Positions 45,828 through 56,020 of a stretch of DNA of 64,000 bases are shown here, piece after piece (within the stretch, counting starts at the first letter, position 1; every line of letters begins with the position of its first letter). The DNA is from Aurantibacter_A sp039941195 (GTDB lineage: Bacteria > Bacteroidota > Bacteroidia > Flavobacteriales > Flavobacteriaceae), in the NCBI RefSeq assembly GCF_039941195.1, contig NZ_JBDVFA010000012.1, positions 59,183 to 123,182 on the forward strand, read 5' to 3'. The notes beneath the pieces were generated by a model. The model was not told the DNA's origin. It did not search any database and saw nothing but the letters and a program-made list of their open reading frames with translations. Both the position numbers and the translations under genes were made by a program.

Positions 45828-46916
45828 CTATAAGTCTTTCGTTAGTGATTTTACTGTTTTGTTTTCGGCTAAAAATTCCTTTAAAATCACCTTTATTGCG
45901 GTGTAACCCGGCACGGCAACAATCATTCCTACAACTCCAAAAAGTAAGCCTGCAATGATAATTACAAGAAATATTTCCAAAGGATGTGATTTTACGCTAT
46001 TCGAAAAAATAAAAGGCTGAGAGAAAAAATTGTCAATTAGCTGACCCATGGTTAATCCTATTAAAATATAACCAGTTTTAGGTAGAATAACAGTGCTAAA
46101 ATCTGCACCTAAATTACTTGTCATTGTTAGCAATATCATTAATACGCCTCCTATTATTGGGCCTATATATGGAATCACGTTAAAAAGTGCGCATAAAAAG
46201 GCAATTACAATTGCATTTTCTATACCTACAATTAATAGTACAATAGTGTAAATAATGAATAGAATAAGAATTTGAAGCAATAGTCCAACAAAATATCTAG
46301 AGAGTAGATTATTAATTTTATCGATAGATTTAATGGTTCTTTGTTCGTTTCTATCCGGAACAAAAGCTAATATTCCAGATTGAAGTAGTTTACTGTCCTT
46401 TAAGAAGAAAAAAGAAATAAATAATACGGAGAATAGTCCGATACTTAAATCACCGAGGGTACCCATAAGTGAATTCAAAAAATTGGGTATGAAACCAAAA
46501 TCGAGGTTTGCAAAAATTTTAGATTCTTGAATACTTTCTTCAATATCCGATTGGCTCAAACCTAAATACTGAGTAATTTCTCGGTATAAACCTTCTACAT
46601 TTTGTTGCAAGTCTTCAATGTCTAAAAGTGAAAGGTTTTTTCCCTGTTCTGCTAAAAGGGGTACAAACAATGCTAGTATCCCCCCCAATATTCCAAGTAT
46701 TAACACCATAGTTAATACCACAGCTAAGGTGTTTGGAAATTTTAATTTATGTCGCAAAAACAAGATTACAGGCCTTCCTATTAAGGCTATTACAGCAGCA
46801 ATTGCGAGATATGCTAAAACCGATTCTATTTTATACAGAAAATAAAGTCCTAGAGCTATTGCCGCAATTATGCCCAAAGCTCTAAGTATGCCACTTGAAA
46901 TAGTTTTTGCTGTCAT
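45828..46916 (-). CDS. AI-2E family (PerM-like) membrane permease
   Basis: The 362-residue integral membrane protein has about seven to eight hydrophobic segments. It carries the AI-2E_transport (PF01594) pattern: an N-terminal pair of helices, a central soluble stretch (LSLLDIEDLQQNVEGLYREI), and NVIPYIGPIIGGVLMILLT followed by FSNSVKSHPLEIFLVIIIAG. Members include TqsA and PerM as well as sodium/proton antiporters; the name does not prove AI-2 export. It starts 3 bases after the DUF4159 stop, in the tsaD operon. Confidence 0.9.
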   Translation of the reverse strand: MTAKTISSGILRALGIIAAIALGLYFLYKIESVLAYLAIAAVIALIGRPVILFLRHKLKFPNTLAVVLTMVLILGILGGILALFVPLLAEQGKNLSLLDIEDLQQNVEGLYREITQYLGLSQSDIEESIQESKIFANLDFGFIPNFLNSLMGTLGDLSIGLFSVLFISFFFLKDSKLLQSGILAFVPDRNEQRTIKSIDKINNLLSRYFVGLLLQILILFIIYTIVLLIVGIENAIVIAFLCALFNVIPYIGPIIGGVLMILLTMTSNLGADFSTVILPKTGYILIGLTMGQLIDNFFSQPFIFSNSVKSHPLEIFLVIIIAGLLFGVVGMIVAVPGYTAIKVILKEFLAENKTVKSLTKDL

Positions 46917-46919
46917 TTA

Positions 46920-47567
46920 TTAATTTTTAAATGCATAAGAAATAATATTAGCTCCCATTTTAAGCGCTTTTTCTCTAATTTCTATAGGGTCGTTATGCAC
47001 AGACGCATCTTCCCAGCCATCACCTAAATCACTTTCGAAAGTAAAAAGTAATACTAATCTATTTTCATAAGTTATTCCAAATGCTTGAGGTCTTTTTCCG
47101 TCATGCTCATGTATTTTAGGTAATCCATCAATAAACCTATATCGTTGATTAAATATTGGATGGTTAACACCTAATTCTTCTAATGTTAAATTTGGAAAAA
47201 TTTTTACTATTTCTTTTTCAAGATAAGGTTTCATTCCATAATTATCATCAATATGCAAAAACCCACCAGATAGGAGATAGGTTCTTAAGTTGTCTGCTTC
47301 CTCATCTGAAAATACAACATTACCATGACCTGTCATATGGACCATAGGGAATTGAAAAATTAAGTTGCTTCCCACTTCAACTGTCTGTACTTTTTCTTTT
47401 ATTCTTGTATTTAGATTGGTGTTACAATAGCGAATTAAATTGGGCAGTGCCGTTGGATTTGAATACCAATCTCCGCCTCCATTGTATTTCAAAATAGCCA
47501 ACTCTTGCCCTTGAATAGGTAGCAAAAAGAATAGGAATAAAACAAATACAATCTTAATAATTTTCAT
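46920..47567 (-). CDS. DUF4159 domain protein, exported
   Basis: The 215-residue protein has a signal peptide (about 1-20, ending LLPIQGQ) followed by one DUF4159 domain. Visible family features are LKYNGGGDWYSNPTALPNLI, VHMTGHGNVVFSDEEADNL, LLSGGFLHIDDNYGMKP and FTFESDLGDGWED. The domain is found alone or attached to larger Bacteroidota membrane proteins and resembles a glutamine-amidotransferase-like/ThuA-like fold in motif style. No activity is known. It lies between rsmE and the permease in a tight operon (gaps of 9 and 3 bases). Confidence 0.85.
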   Translation of the reverse strand: MKIIKIVFVLFLFFLLPIQGQELAILKYNGGGDWYSNPTALPNLIRYCNTNLNTRIKEKVQTVEVGSNLIFQFPMVHMTGHGNVVFSDEEADNLRTYLLSGGFLHIDDNYGMKPYLEKEIVKIFPNLTLEELGVNHPIFNQRYRFIDGLPKIHEHDGKRPQAFGITYENRLVLLFTFESDLGDGWEDASVHNDPIEIREKALKMGANIISYAFKN

Positions 47568-47576
47568 AAATCAATT

Positions 47577-48284
47577 TTAGGTATTGTTTATAACGGCTAC
47601 AGTAGCACAAGCGACAAGTGCTGCCGTTTCGGTTCGCAATCTATTTTTACCTAACGAAACAGGTAAGAAGCCTTTTTCATAAGCAAGTTTAATTTCGTTA
47701 GAACTAAAATCACCTTCAGGCCCTATAAGAACGGTGACGTCGTTATCTGCGGCAACTCTTCGCTTTAGTTCCATTTTTTCACCTTCTTCACAATGCGCAA
47801 TAAATAAAAGTCCTTCTTTTTCAAGATTAAGATAATCGGTTAACTTAATCGCTGGATTTAATTTTGGTAAAAAAGCTTGTAGTGATTGTTTCATTGCAGA
47901 TTGCAGAACTTTTTGCATGCGCTCTAATTTTATAACCTTGCGCTCAGAATGTTCACATATAATAGGTGTAATTTCATTGACGCCAATTTCTGTAGCTTTT
48001 TCTAGAAACCATTCGAAACGATCATTCATTTTGGTAGGCGCTACAACCAAATGTAAATAGTGCATTGCCTTATGTTTTTTTTCTTTGGAAATAATTTCAG
48101 CTTTGCATCTTTTTAAACTAGCATCAATAATTTTTGCTTGATATATGTAGCCCTTACCATTTGTTATAAAAAGTACGTCGTCTACCTTTTTACGTAAGAC
48201 TTTTACAATATGCTTGCTTTCTTCAGATGAAAAAGAAAACTGAGCTATTGAATTATCAAGGGTAGGATTATAAAAGAGTTGCAT
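47577..48284 (-). CDS. rsmE: 16S rRNA (uracil-1498-N3)-methyltransferase
   Basis: RsmE methylates U1498 of 16S rRNA using SAM. The 235-residue protein has the N-terminal PUA-like part (EESKHIVKVLRKKVDDVLFI). The SPOUT domain has the trefoil-knot signatures TKMNDRFEWFLEKATEIGV, VLIGPEGDFSSNEI and LGKNRLRTETAALVA. Length matches the family. It follows tsaD by 22 bases and precedes DUF4159 by 9, so all are probably cotranscribed. Confidence 0.95.
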   Translation of the reverse strand: MQLFYNPTLDNSIAQFSFSSEESKHIVKVLRKKVDDVLFITNGKGYIYQAKIIDASLKRCKAEIISKEKKHKAMHYLHLVVAPTKMNDRFEWFLEKATEIGVNEITPIICEHSERKVIKLERMQKVLQSAMKQSLQAFLPKLNPAIKLTDYLNLEKEGLLFIAHCEEGEKMELKRRVAADNDVTVLIGPEGDFSSNEIKLAYEKGFLPVSLGKNRLRTETAALVACATVAVINNT

Positions 48285-48306
48285 TGCTTTTTTTATAATT
48301 TAAAAA

Positions 48307-49338
48307 CTATTCGCTTAAACGATATCGCGGTTGCGCTGTAATACTTTGATCTGAGAAAAACTCTTGTTTATATTTCAAATATCCAACTATACCTATCATA
48401 GCAGCATTATCCGTACAATATTCAAATTTAGGAATATATGTGAACCAGCCATGGTTTTTTTCGGCATCCTTTAAAGCCATGCGTATTCCAGAATTTGCTG
48501 AAACCCCACCTCCAATTGCAACACTTTTTATACCTGTCTGCTTAACTGCTTTCTTAAGTTTATCCATAAGAATTGAAATGATTGTATATTGTATAGAAGC
48601 ACAAATGTCATTCAAGTTTTCACTGATAAAATCAGGGTTTTCTTTAACAGCTTTCTGAATAAAATATAAAACACTAGTTTTAAAACCGCTAAAACTAAAG
48701 TTTAGACCGTCAACTTTTGGCTTAGGAAATTTAAATTTATGTGGGTCGCCAAGTTTAGCATATTTGTCAATAAGTGGCCCGCCAGGGTAGGGAAGTCCTA
48801 ATATTTTAGCACTTTTATCAAATGCTTCGCCAACGGCATCATCTAATGTCTCGCCTAAAATTTCCATTTCAAAATAATCTTTTACCAAAACAATTTGTGT
48901 ATGGCCTCCACTAATTGTCATTGCTAAAAACGGAAATTCTGGGGAAATAGAATTTTCTTCATCCGTTATAAAATGAGCTAAAATATGGGCTTGCATATGA
49001 TTAACTTCAATTAATGGAACGTTTAATCCTAATGCTAAAGATTTAGCGAAAGAGGTTCCAACAAGAAGTGAACCCATTAGTCCAGGTCCGCGTGTAAAAG
49101 CTATGGCAGATACTAGTTTTTTGTCGATATTTGCTATAGCTAAAGCTTGATGTACAACAGGAACTATATTTTGTTGATGTGCTCTTGATGCAAGTTCAGG
49201 AACAACACCACCATATTGCTCATGTATTTTTTGTGTAGCCACAACATTGCTAATAACCTTTTGGTTCATTAAAACAGCGGCTGCGGTGTCATCACAAGAA
49301 GATTCTATAGCTAGAATGTAAATAGTTTCATTTTCCAC
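48307..49338 (-). CDS. tsaD: tRNA N6-threonylcarbamoyladenosine transferase TsaD
   Basis: TsaD transfers threonylcarbamoyl to A37 of ANN-decoding tRNAs, with TsaB and TsaE. The 343-residue protein has the ASKHA/Kae1 marks ILAIESSCDDTAAAV, the metal-binding HMQAHILAHF, SGGHTQIVLV, GEAFDKSAKILGLPYPGGP and GGGVSANSGIR. It heads the five-gene minus-strand run down to 44633. It is divergent from the tamB-like gene, whose coding frame begins very close to or even overlaps its 5' end. Confidence 0.97.
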   Translation of the reverse strand: MENETIYILAIESSCDDTAAAVLMNQKVISNVVATQKIHEQYGGVVPELASRAHQQNIVPVVHQALAIANIDKKLVSAIAFTRGPGLMGSLLVGTSFAKSLALGLNVPLIEVNHMQAHILAHFITDEENSISPEFPFLAMTISGGHTQIVLVKDYFEMEILGETLDDAVGEAFDKSAKILGLPYPGGPLIDKYAKLGDPHKFKFPKPKVDGLNFSFSGFKTSVLYFIQKAVKENPDFISENLNDICASIQYTIISILMDKLKKAVKQTGIKSVAIGGGVSANSGIRMALKDAEKNHGWFTYIPKFEYCTDNAAMIGIVGYLKYKQEFFSDQSITAQPRYRLSE

Positions 49339-49425
49339 TTAGTTTGGAATAAAAATTGGAGTACGAAGATAAAACAAAAGAGCACTATCAAAAAACTAAG
49401 AAAAATACTGGTTAGAACACTTTTA

Positions 49426-52400
49426 GTGTTGTTTTTGATATGCGTTCTTGGCACTATTATTTTATCCTTGCCAATGGTGCAAACTCGTTTTGCTAAATAT
49501 GCCACCACTACTATAAATAAAGAATTTGGGACTAATATAAATATTAGCAAATTAAGGGTTTCCTTAATGTCTTGGGATACCGCTTTGGAAGGTATCTATA
49601 TTGAAGACTACGAAAAGGATACGCTTTTTTATATACATGAACTTTCTACCTCTGTTTTGAGTGTCAAAAATATGATGGATGGAAAGATGGAATTTGGTGA
49701 AATTGATATTGATAAACTTGACTTTAAGCTAATAAAATATCAAGATAGTACCAGTACCAACCTTGAAGTTTTTATAGATAAGTTAGATGATGGAAAACCC
49801 AGAAAGCCTGGAACACCACCCTTCTTTTTTTCATCGTCTAATGTCCATATTGCAAACAGCCATTTTCGACTTATAGATGAGAATATGGAAAATAAAAATG
49901 TTCTTGATTTTGAAAAATTAAATATCACTGGTAACGATTTTCAGATACTTGGCCCCGAAGTGGACGTTGATATTAAGAAAATGAATTTCAGTAGTACTAG
50001 AGGTATAGATGTTAGTAATATGATTACTAATTTCAAGTATACCAAGCAACAAATGCGATTCGATTCATTAACCATAAAAACACCAGAATCTGAGTTGTTA
50101 GGTAATTTACAATTTGATTATGATCGGAGCGATTTTGCTGATTTTTTTAATAAGGTAAATGTTTCTGCCCAGTTTAATGAATCTACTGTTGCTTTCGATG
50201 AAATTAACATGTTGTACAATAGGTTTGGAAAGGGAAATAAAGCTTCTTTTTCATCAAATATTAGTGGCGTTTTAAACGACTTAAATACGAACGAACTTTT
50301 TGTAGTTTCAAATAATACAGGAATTAGAGGAGACTTTAATTTTAAAAATTTATTTACAAAATCCGAACCATTTTCAATGGATGGTAAACTAAAGAATGTA
50401 ACTACAAGTTATTATGAATTACGTTCATTATTACCGAATATCTTGGGTCAGTCATGGCCTACCTCATTTCAAAAATTAGGTCAGTTTACCATACGTGGTG
50501 ATGCCTTTATTACAGAGACTTCTATTTCAACAAAAGTTAATTTAAATACCGCTATAGGTAGTAGTTATGCGGATTTGGATATGACCAATATCAATAATAT
50601 TGATAATGCTACCTACAAAGGATTTATTTCATTAATAGATTTTGATTTAGGCAATTTTGTTGAAAATAAAAGTTTAGGGAAGGCTACTTTAGATTTTAAT
50701 GTAGAAGGTAAGGGCTTTGTGCAAAAGAACTTAAATACTGAAATTATAGGACAAGTCTATTCGCTAGTCTTCAATAATTATGAATACAATGACTTAAAGG
50801 TGTCGGGTCTTTTAAAAGAAGACCTTTTTGATGGTTCTTTAGTTAGTAATGATGAAAATGTGCAATTTAGTTTTAAAGGATTAGCAGATTTAGGATTAGA
50901 TGGTAATAACTTTAATTTCATTGCTTCCGTAGATTATATGGATTTAAAGAAATTGAATTTTATAAATGATAGCGTTTCTATTTTTAGAGGAAATGTTAAT
51001 ATGGACATTTCTGGTAATTCGCTCGATAATTTTGTTGGTGATATTAAATTTACTAAAACCAACTTTGAGAATAAAAACGACACGTATTATTTTGAAGATT
51101 TTAAAGTGTCTTCAACTTTTGAAAACGATTCCATTCGCGTTATCGATATTAATTCTCCGGATATTATTACTGGTTACATGAAGGGGAATTTTAAGGTAAG
51201 CGAGTTGGATAAATTAGTAAAGAATTCTTTGGGTAGTATCTATACCAATTACCGGCCTTTTGAAATTTCTGATGGGCAAACTTTAAATTTTAATTTTAAG
51301 ATTTACAATAAAATTGTTGATGTCTTTTTTCCCGAAGTTACCTTCGATCCAAACACTTTTATAAAGGGTAATATTATTGCAGATGATGGGGATTTTAAAT
51401 TGAATTTTAGATCACCATTTATAGCAGCATATGGCAATCAAGCCGATAAAATTAATGTTACAATTGATAATAAAAATCCGCTGTTTAATACTTTCGTTTC
51501 AGTTGGTGATTTATCAACCCCTTATTACGACGTAAAAGATTTTAATTTAATTAATACCACCTTAAAAGACACGCTGTTTTTTAGAACAGAATTTAAAGGT
51601 GGCAGTGAATTTAATGATAGCTATAATCTTAATTTTTATCACACATTTAATAAGGAAAACAAATCTGTAATCGGTCTTAAAACTTCAGATGTAAGTTTTA
51701 AAGGCAACAAGTGGGTGTTAAATAAAGATGGAGATACTAAAAATAAAGTGATACTAAATCGTACACTCGACAGTATTAGCATTCAAGAAATTGTAATGCA
51801 TAACAATGTTGATGAGGAGATTAAATTAAAAGGGCAATTAGCAGATTCAACATACAAAGATTTAGAATTACAATTTAAAATTGTTTCCTTAAATAAGATT
51901 ACTCCTGGTATAGATAGCTTAAGGCTACAGGGTGAAGTAAATGGTAAATTACATGTTTTGCAAAAAGATGATATTTACCTGCCAACTTCTAATTTAAATA
52001 TTGAAGATTTTGGTATAAATGACATCCGTTTAGGGGATTTATCTATTGGTATTGTCGGTAACCGAGATTTAACAGATTTTGTTGTAAATTCTCAAATTAC
52101 AGATAAGGGTATAGAGAAGTTGGGAATCGTTGGTAACATTAAAAACAAAGGTGATTTACCAGAGGCCGATTTACTAGTCAATTTTAGCAATTTTGACTTA
52201 GAACCATTTGCTCCATTGGGTGAAGGTGTTATTAGTAATATTAGGGGTGATTTAAATGGTAATGCTCGAATTAAGGGAGAAGTTAATAATCCTGATTTTA
52301 GTGGAATATTAACCTTAGATAATGCAGGCATTGGCATACCATTTTTAAATGTGGATTATGATTTTGCTAAGAATTCGCGGGTGAATTTAGAGAAACATAC

Positions 52401-53868
52401 TTTCGATTTTGATAATATTTTATTGACGGATGTAGCTACTGGTTCGAAGGCTGTAATTGACGGTACCATAAAACACGATTATTTTAAGAAATGGGGGTTA
52501 GACTTTAATGTCGATACTAAGAATGATCGTTTTTTATTGTTGAATACTGAATTCGATGAAGAATTTCTTTATTATGGAACTGCATATTTAAATGGTAAAG
52601 GAAGAATATATGGTCCTACAAAAGCTTTAAATATAACCGTGGATGGAAAAACGGCTCGAGGTACTTCATTGAAAATTCCATTGAGTGATGTAGCAACAGT
52701 AGGTGATTATTCATTCATCAATTTTGTAGATAAAAGAGCAGTTGAGACTGAAGATGAAGTACGAATTTTAGATACTTTTCAAGGTATACAAATGGAATTC
52801 GATTTAGATATTACTGATGAAGCTGAAGTTGAAATAGTTACCGATACACAAACAGGTAGTTCGTTAAAAGGTACCGGTGAAGGACCTATGTTAATGCGAA
52901 TTAATACCAAAGGAGATTTTCAAATGTTTGGTGAATATGTAGTTGTAACAGGAGAATTTAATTATAAATTAGGAGGAGTAATTAATAAGCGTTTTGCGGT
53001 TGAGCCTGGTGGGAATATTTATTGGAATGGTCCGCCACTGGGAGCAGAAGTAAATATGAAGGCAGTATATTCTTTAAATGCTAACCCGGCACCGTTATTA
53101 GATAGTCAATATACACGAAGAATTCCGACCGACGTTGTTATTTTAATGCGAGGTGAGTTGGAAAATATGGATATTGAATTTGATATTGAATTTCCGAGTA
53201 CAAATTCCATCGTAAAATCCGAATTAGAATATGCCTTGCAAGATCCAACAATAGAGGAGAAGAATGCCATATTTCTATTGGCACAAGGTTCATTTGTAAA
53301 CGATCAAAGCGGTCTTAGTTCTCAGGCAGTTACTGGTAATTTGATTCAATCCGCATCCGGTTTATTAAATCAGGTTTTAGGTGGTGATAACGATAAATTT
53401 AATTTAGGGCTCTCCTATGAGCAAGGTATACTTGATCGTAGTTCAGATATTCAGACGGAAAATAGGTTTGGTGTAACAGTATCCACAAAAATAAGTGATC
53501 GTATACTTTTAAATGGAAAAGTGGGTGTGCCGGTTGGTGGCACCACTGAAACTGTTGTAGCGGGAGACTTTGAGTTACAGTTGTTGTTAAATGAAGATGG
53601 TACGTTAAGTGCAAAATTTTTCAATAAGGAGAGTGAAATACAGCAGTTTTTAGGTGAAGAACTAGGCTACACTCAAGGTGCTGGTATATCGTATCAGGTT
53701 GATTTTGATAGTTTTAAAGAGCTATTTAGAAAAATATTTAAAAAGGAAAAATCGGAGGAAAATATAATTCCGCAAACTATAAATCAGCCTGGTAGCGTTA
53801 TGCGGCAGGATAGTCTTATTCGTTTTTACCCAAAATTAAGTACAGCGTTGGCACCCGATAGTGAATAA
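49426..53868 (+). CDS. TamB-like translocation/assembly module protein
   Basis: At about 1480 residues, this is a large envelope protein with one N-terminal membrane anchor. A long beta-rich, AsmA/DUF490-like body and the C-terminal TamB domain (PF04357) follow: GTGEGPMLMRINTKGDFQMF, GEFNYKLGGVINKRFAVEPG, GLSYEQGILDRSSDIQ. TamB-type proteins bridge inner and outer membranes and are linked to outer-membrane assembly and phospholipid transport. The first NTG in frame is GTG at 49426. The frame stays open upstream to a TAG at 49312 and encodes a basic stretch (KKLRKILVRT) typical of this family's N-terminus, so the true start may be a rare codon further upstream. It is divergent from tsaD. Confidence 0.88.
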   Translation: MLFLICVLGTIILSLPMVQTRFAKYATTTINKEFGTNINISKLRVSLMSWDTALEGIYIEDYEKDTLFYIHELSTSVLSVKNMMDGKMEFGEIDIDKLDFKLIKYQDSTSTNLEVFIDKLDDGKPRKPGTPPFFFSSSNVHIANSHFRLIDENMENKNVLDFEKLNITGNDFQILGPEVDVDIKKMNFSSTRGIDVSNMITNFKYTKQQMRFDSLTIKTPESELLGNLQFDYDRSDFADFFNKVNVSAQFNESTVAFDEINMLYNRFGKGNKASFSSNISGVLNDLNTNELFVVSNNTGIRGDFNFKNLFTKSEPFSMDGKLKNVTTSYYELRSLLPNILGQSWPTSFQKLGQFTIRGDAFITETSISTKVNLNTAIGSSYADLDMTNINNIDNATYKGFISLIDFDLGNFVENKSLGKATLDFNVEGKGFVQKNLNTEIIGQVYSLVFNNYEYNDLKVSGLLKEDLFDGSLVSNDENVQFSFKGLADLGLDGNNFNFIASVDYMDLKKLNFINDSVSIFRGNVNMDISGNSLDNFVGDIKFTKTNFENKNDTYYFEDFKVSSTFENDSIRVIDINSPDIITGYMKGNFKVSELDKLVKNSLGSIYTNYRPFEISDGQTLNFNFKIYNKIVDVFFPEVTFDPNTFIKGNIIADDGDFKLNFRSPFIAAYGNQADKINVTIDNKNPLFNTFVSVGDLSTPYYDVKDFNLINTTLKDTLFFRTEFKGGSEFNDSYNLNFYHTFNKENKSVIGLKTSDVSFKGNKWVLNKDGDTKNKVILNRTLDSISIQEIVMHNNVDEEIKLKGQLADSTYKDLELQFKIVSLNKITPGIDSLRLQGEVNGKLHVLQKDDIYLPTSNLNIEDFGINDIRLGDLSIGIVGNRDLTDFVVNSQITDKGIEKLGIVGNIKNKGDLPEADLLVNFSNFDLEPFAPLGEGVISNIRGDLNGNARIKGEVNNPDFSGILTLDNAGIGIPFLNVDYDFAKNSRVNLEKHTFDFDNILLTDVATGSKAVIDGTIKHDYFKKWGLDFNVDTKNDRFLLLNTEFDEEFLYYGTAYLNGKGRIYGPTKALNITVDGKTARGTSLKIPLSDVATVGDYSFINFVDKRAVETEDEVRILDTFQGIQMEFDLDITDEAEVEIVTDTQTGSSLKGTGEGPMLMRINTKGDFQMFGEYVVVTGEFNYKLGGVINKRFAVEPGGNIYWNGPPLGAEVNMKAVYSLNANPAPLLDSQYTRRIPTDVVILMRGELENMDIEFDIEFPSTNSIVKSELEYALQDPTIEEKNAIFLLAQGSFVNDQSGLSSQAVTGNLIQSASGLLNQVLGGDNDKFNLGLSYEQGILDRSSDIQTENRFGVTVSTKISDRILLNGKVGVPVGGTTETVVAGDFELQLLLNEDGTLSAKFFNKESEIQQFLGEELGYTQGAGISYQVDFDSFKELFRKIFKKEKSEENIIPQTINQPGSVMRQDSLIRFYPKLSTALAPDSE

Positions 53869-53969
53869 GTGATATTGTTTTAATTTGAACTTAAAGTTAT
53901 TATTGTGTTACTTCAAGCGCTATCCTGTAAAAATCTACATTTATAGGTAACATTTTAATATTTCTTTGC

Positions 53970-53977
53970 TACTTTTG
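53970..53977 (+). promoter_or_regulatory. Promoter -7 box TACTTTTG for pfkA-gapA
   Basis: An exact TAnnTTTG match lies 17 bases before the pfkA ATG, which would give a leader of only about 10-12 nt. The same octamer occurs before udk and the MFS gene. No clear -33 element. Confidence 0.5.
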
Positions 53978-53994
53978 TTGGCTTAAAATTTTTG

Positions 53995-54981
53995 ATGAAG
54001 TCCACAATAAAAAAAATAGGTGTTTTCACTTCTGGAGGAGATTCACCTGGAATGAATGCAGCCATTCGTTCAGTTGTTCGAACGTGTGCATATCTTAAAA
54101 TTGACTGTGTAGGAATTTATAGAGGGTATCAAGGTCTCATCGAGGGAGATTTTAAAGCAATGGATGCCCGTAGCGTAAATAACATTATTAACAAGGGTGG
54201 TACTATTTTAAAATCTGCTCGTTGTGATGATTTCCGAACGAAGGAAGGTAGAGCTTTAGCTCATCAAAAACTTAAAGCTGAAGGAATAGACGCTTTGGTT
54301 GTAATTGGTGGCGATGGGAGTTTTACTGGTGCGCTCATATTTAATAAAGAATACGACTTTCCAATAATGGGTATTCCTGGAACTATTGATAATGATATTT
54401 TCGGAACGACCTTTACACTTGGCTTTGATACAGCATTAAACACTGTTGTTGATGCTATTGATAAAATTAGAGATACAGCAAGTTCTCACAATCGCCTTTT
54501 CTTTGTAGAAGTTATGGGCCGTGATGTGGGTCACATTGCTTTAAATGCAGGTGTTGGCGCTGGTGCGGAAGAAATATTAATTCCAGAGGAAAATATAGGT
54601 CTTGAGCGATTATTAGAATCGTTGAAGCGAAGTAAAAAGTCTGGTAAATCTTCAAGTATTGTTATTGTGGCCGAAGGTGATAAGTCTGGTAAAAATGTTT
54701 TTGAACTTAAAGAATATGTTGAAGAACATTTACCGATTTATGATGTGCGTGTTTCAGTTCTAGGTCATATGCAACGTGGAGGTTCACCTTCTTGTTATGA
54801 CAGGGTTTTAGCAAGTAGAATGGGAGTGAAGGCAGTAGAAGCTTTATTAGAAGGAAAAACTAGCCTTATGGTTGGAGTACGTGATAACGATTTGATTTTA
54901 ACACCAATTGAGAAGGCTATAAAAGGTCATACTAAATTGGATAAGGAACTTATTAGAGTTTCAGATATAATGACAACTTAA
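53995..54981 (+). CDS. pfkA: ATP-dependent 6-phosphofructokinase
   Basis: PfkA phosphorylates fructose-6-phosphate in glycolysis. I use the ATG at 53995 (328 residues); a TTG just before it adds one residue. Motifs are FTSGGDSPGMNAA (ATP loop, about 11-23), VVIGGDGSFTGA, the catalytic GIPGTIDNDIFGT, EVMGRDVGHIAL and GHMQRGGSPSCYDR. The Gly in the GGDGS loop fits ATP rather than PPi use. The order pfkA-gapA with a 23-base gap indicates an operon of consecutive glycolytic functions. Confidence 0.97.
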   Translation: MKSTIKKIGVFTSGGDSPGMNAAIRSVVRTCAYLKIDCVGIYRGYQGLIEGDFKAMDARSVNNIINKGGTILKSARCDDFRTKEGRALAHQKLKAEGIDALVVIGGDGSFTGALIFNKEYDFPIMGIPGTIDNDIFGTTFTLGFDTALNTVVDAIDKIRDTASSHNRLFFVEVMGRDVGHIALNAGVGAGAEEILIPEENIGLERLLESLKRSKKSGKSSSIVIVAEGDKSGKNVFELKEYVEEHLPIYDVRVSVLGHMQRGGSPSCYDRVLASRMGVKAVEALLEGKTSLMVGVRDNDLILTPIEKAIKGHTKLDKELIRVSDIMTT

Positions 54982-55004
54982 ATACTAATTAAAAAACAAG
55001 AAGA

Positions 55005-56006
55005 ATGTCAAATTTAAAAATAGGAATAAACGGTTTTGGTAGAATAGGAAGATTGGTTTTCAGAGCATCTATTAAAAGAGGTGATGTAGATGTAGTAGCT
55101 ATCAATGATTTATTAGATGTAGAGCACTTAGCATATTTACTAAAATATGATTCGGTACACGGTAAATTTGACGGTACTGTTGAAGTAGAAGGTGGTCATT
55201 TAGTCGTGAATGGAAAAACGGTAAGAATTACAGCTGAAAGAGATCCAAAAAATATTGCATGGGGTGCTGTTGGTGCTGATACCGTTGCAGAATGTACGGG
55301 TATTTTTACAACTTTAGAAACTGCTCAATATCATATTGATGGTGGGGCAAAGAAAGTAGTTATTTCGGCTCCTTCTAAAGATGCGCCTATGTTTGTTATG
55401 GGTGTGAATCATTCAGAAGTAAAGGCATCAGATGCTATTGTTTCAAATGCTTCTTGTACAACAAATTGTTTAGCTCCTGTTGCTAAGGTGTTAAATGATA
55501 ACTTCGGAATAGAAGAGGCTTTGATGACTACTATTCACGCGAGTACTTCTACTCAATTTACAGTAGATTCACCTTCAAGAAAGAATTACAGATTAGGTCG
55601 TTCAGCAATGTTGAACATTATACCTTCTACTACTGGTGCTGCTATTGCCGTAACCAAAGTAATTCCAGCTTTAACAGGAAAACTTACAGGTATGGCATTT
55701 AGAGTGCCTACTGCTGATGTTTCAGTTGTTGATTTAACAGTAAGAGTTAGTAAAGAAACTTCTTTAGAAGAAATTAAAAAGGCGTTTAAAGCTGCTTCGG
55801 AAGGAGAATTAAAAGGAGTGTTAGGTTATACAGATGAAAGTGTAGTTTCTCAAGACTTTGTAAGCGATCCAAGAACAAGTATTTTCGATGCAGAGGCTTG
55901 TATTGAATTGAATTCTGGATTCTTTAAATTAATTTCTTGGTATGATAATGAGGCTGGTTTCTCTAATAAAATGCTAGATTTAATTCAGCATGTAAATACA
56001 CTTTAA
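55005..56006 (+). CDS. gapA: Glyceraldehyde-3-phosphate dehydrogenase, type I
   Basis: GAPDH oxidises glyceraldehyde-3-phosphate with NAD and phosphate. The 333-residue protein has INGFGRIGRLVFR at the N-terminus and IND (33-35; the Asp favours NAD over NADP). The active site is SNASCTTNCLAP with catalytic Cys151, the catalytic His lies in TTIHAST, and WYDNEAGFSNK is at the end. It is cotranscribed with pfkA and followed by a strong hairpin. A second GAPDH elsewhere in the genome would be usual for gluconeogenesis but cannot be seen here. Confidence 0.97.
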   Translation: MSNLKIGINGFGRIGRLVFRASIKRGDVDVVAINDLLDVEHLAYLLKYDSVHGKFDGTVEVEGGHLVVNGKTVRITAERDPKNIAWGAVGADTVAECTGIFTTLETAQYHIDGGAKKVVISAPSKDAPMFVMGVNHSEVKASDAIVSNASCTTNCLAPVAKVLNDNFGIEEALMTTIHASTSTQFTVDSPSRKNYRLGRSAMLNIIPSTTGAAIAVTKVIPALTGKLTGMAFRVPTADVSVVDLTVRVSKETSLEEIKKAFKAASEGELKGVLGYTDESVVSQDFVSDPRTSIFDAEACIELNSGFFKLISWYDNEAGFSNKMLDLIQHVNTL

Positions 56007-56020
56007 TTTACATAAATTAG

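Noticed and set aside
45828..46916. AI-2 quorum-sensing exporter
   Set aside because: The AI-2E family name alone does not show AI-2 transport; no luxS or lsr-type gene is nearby and members have other transport roles.
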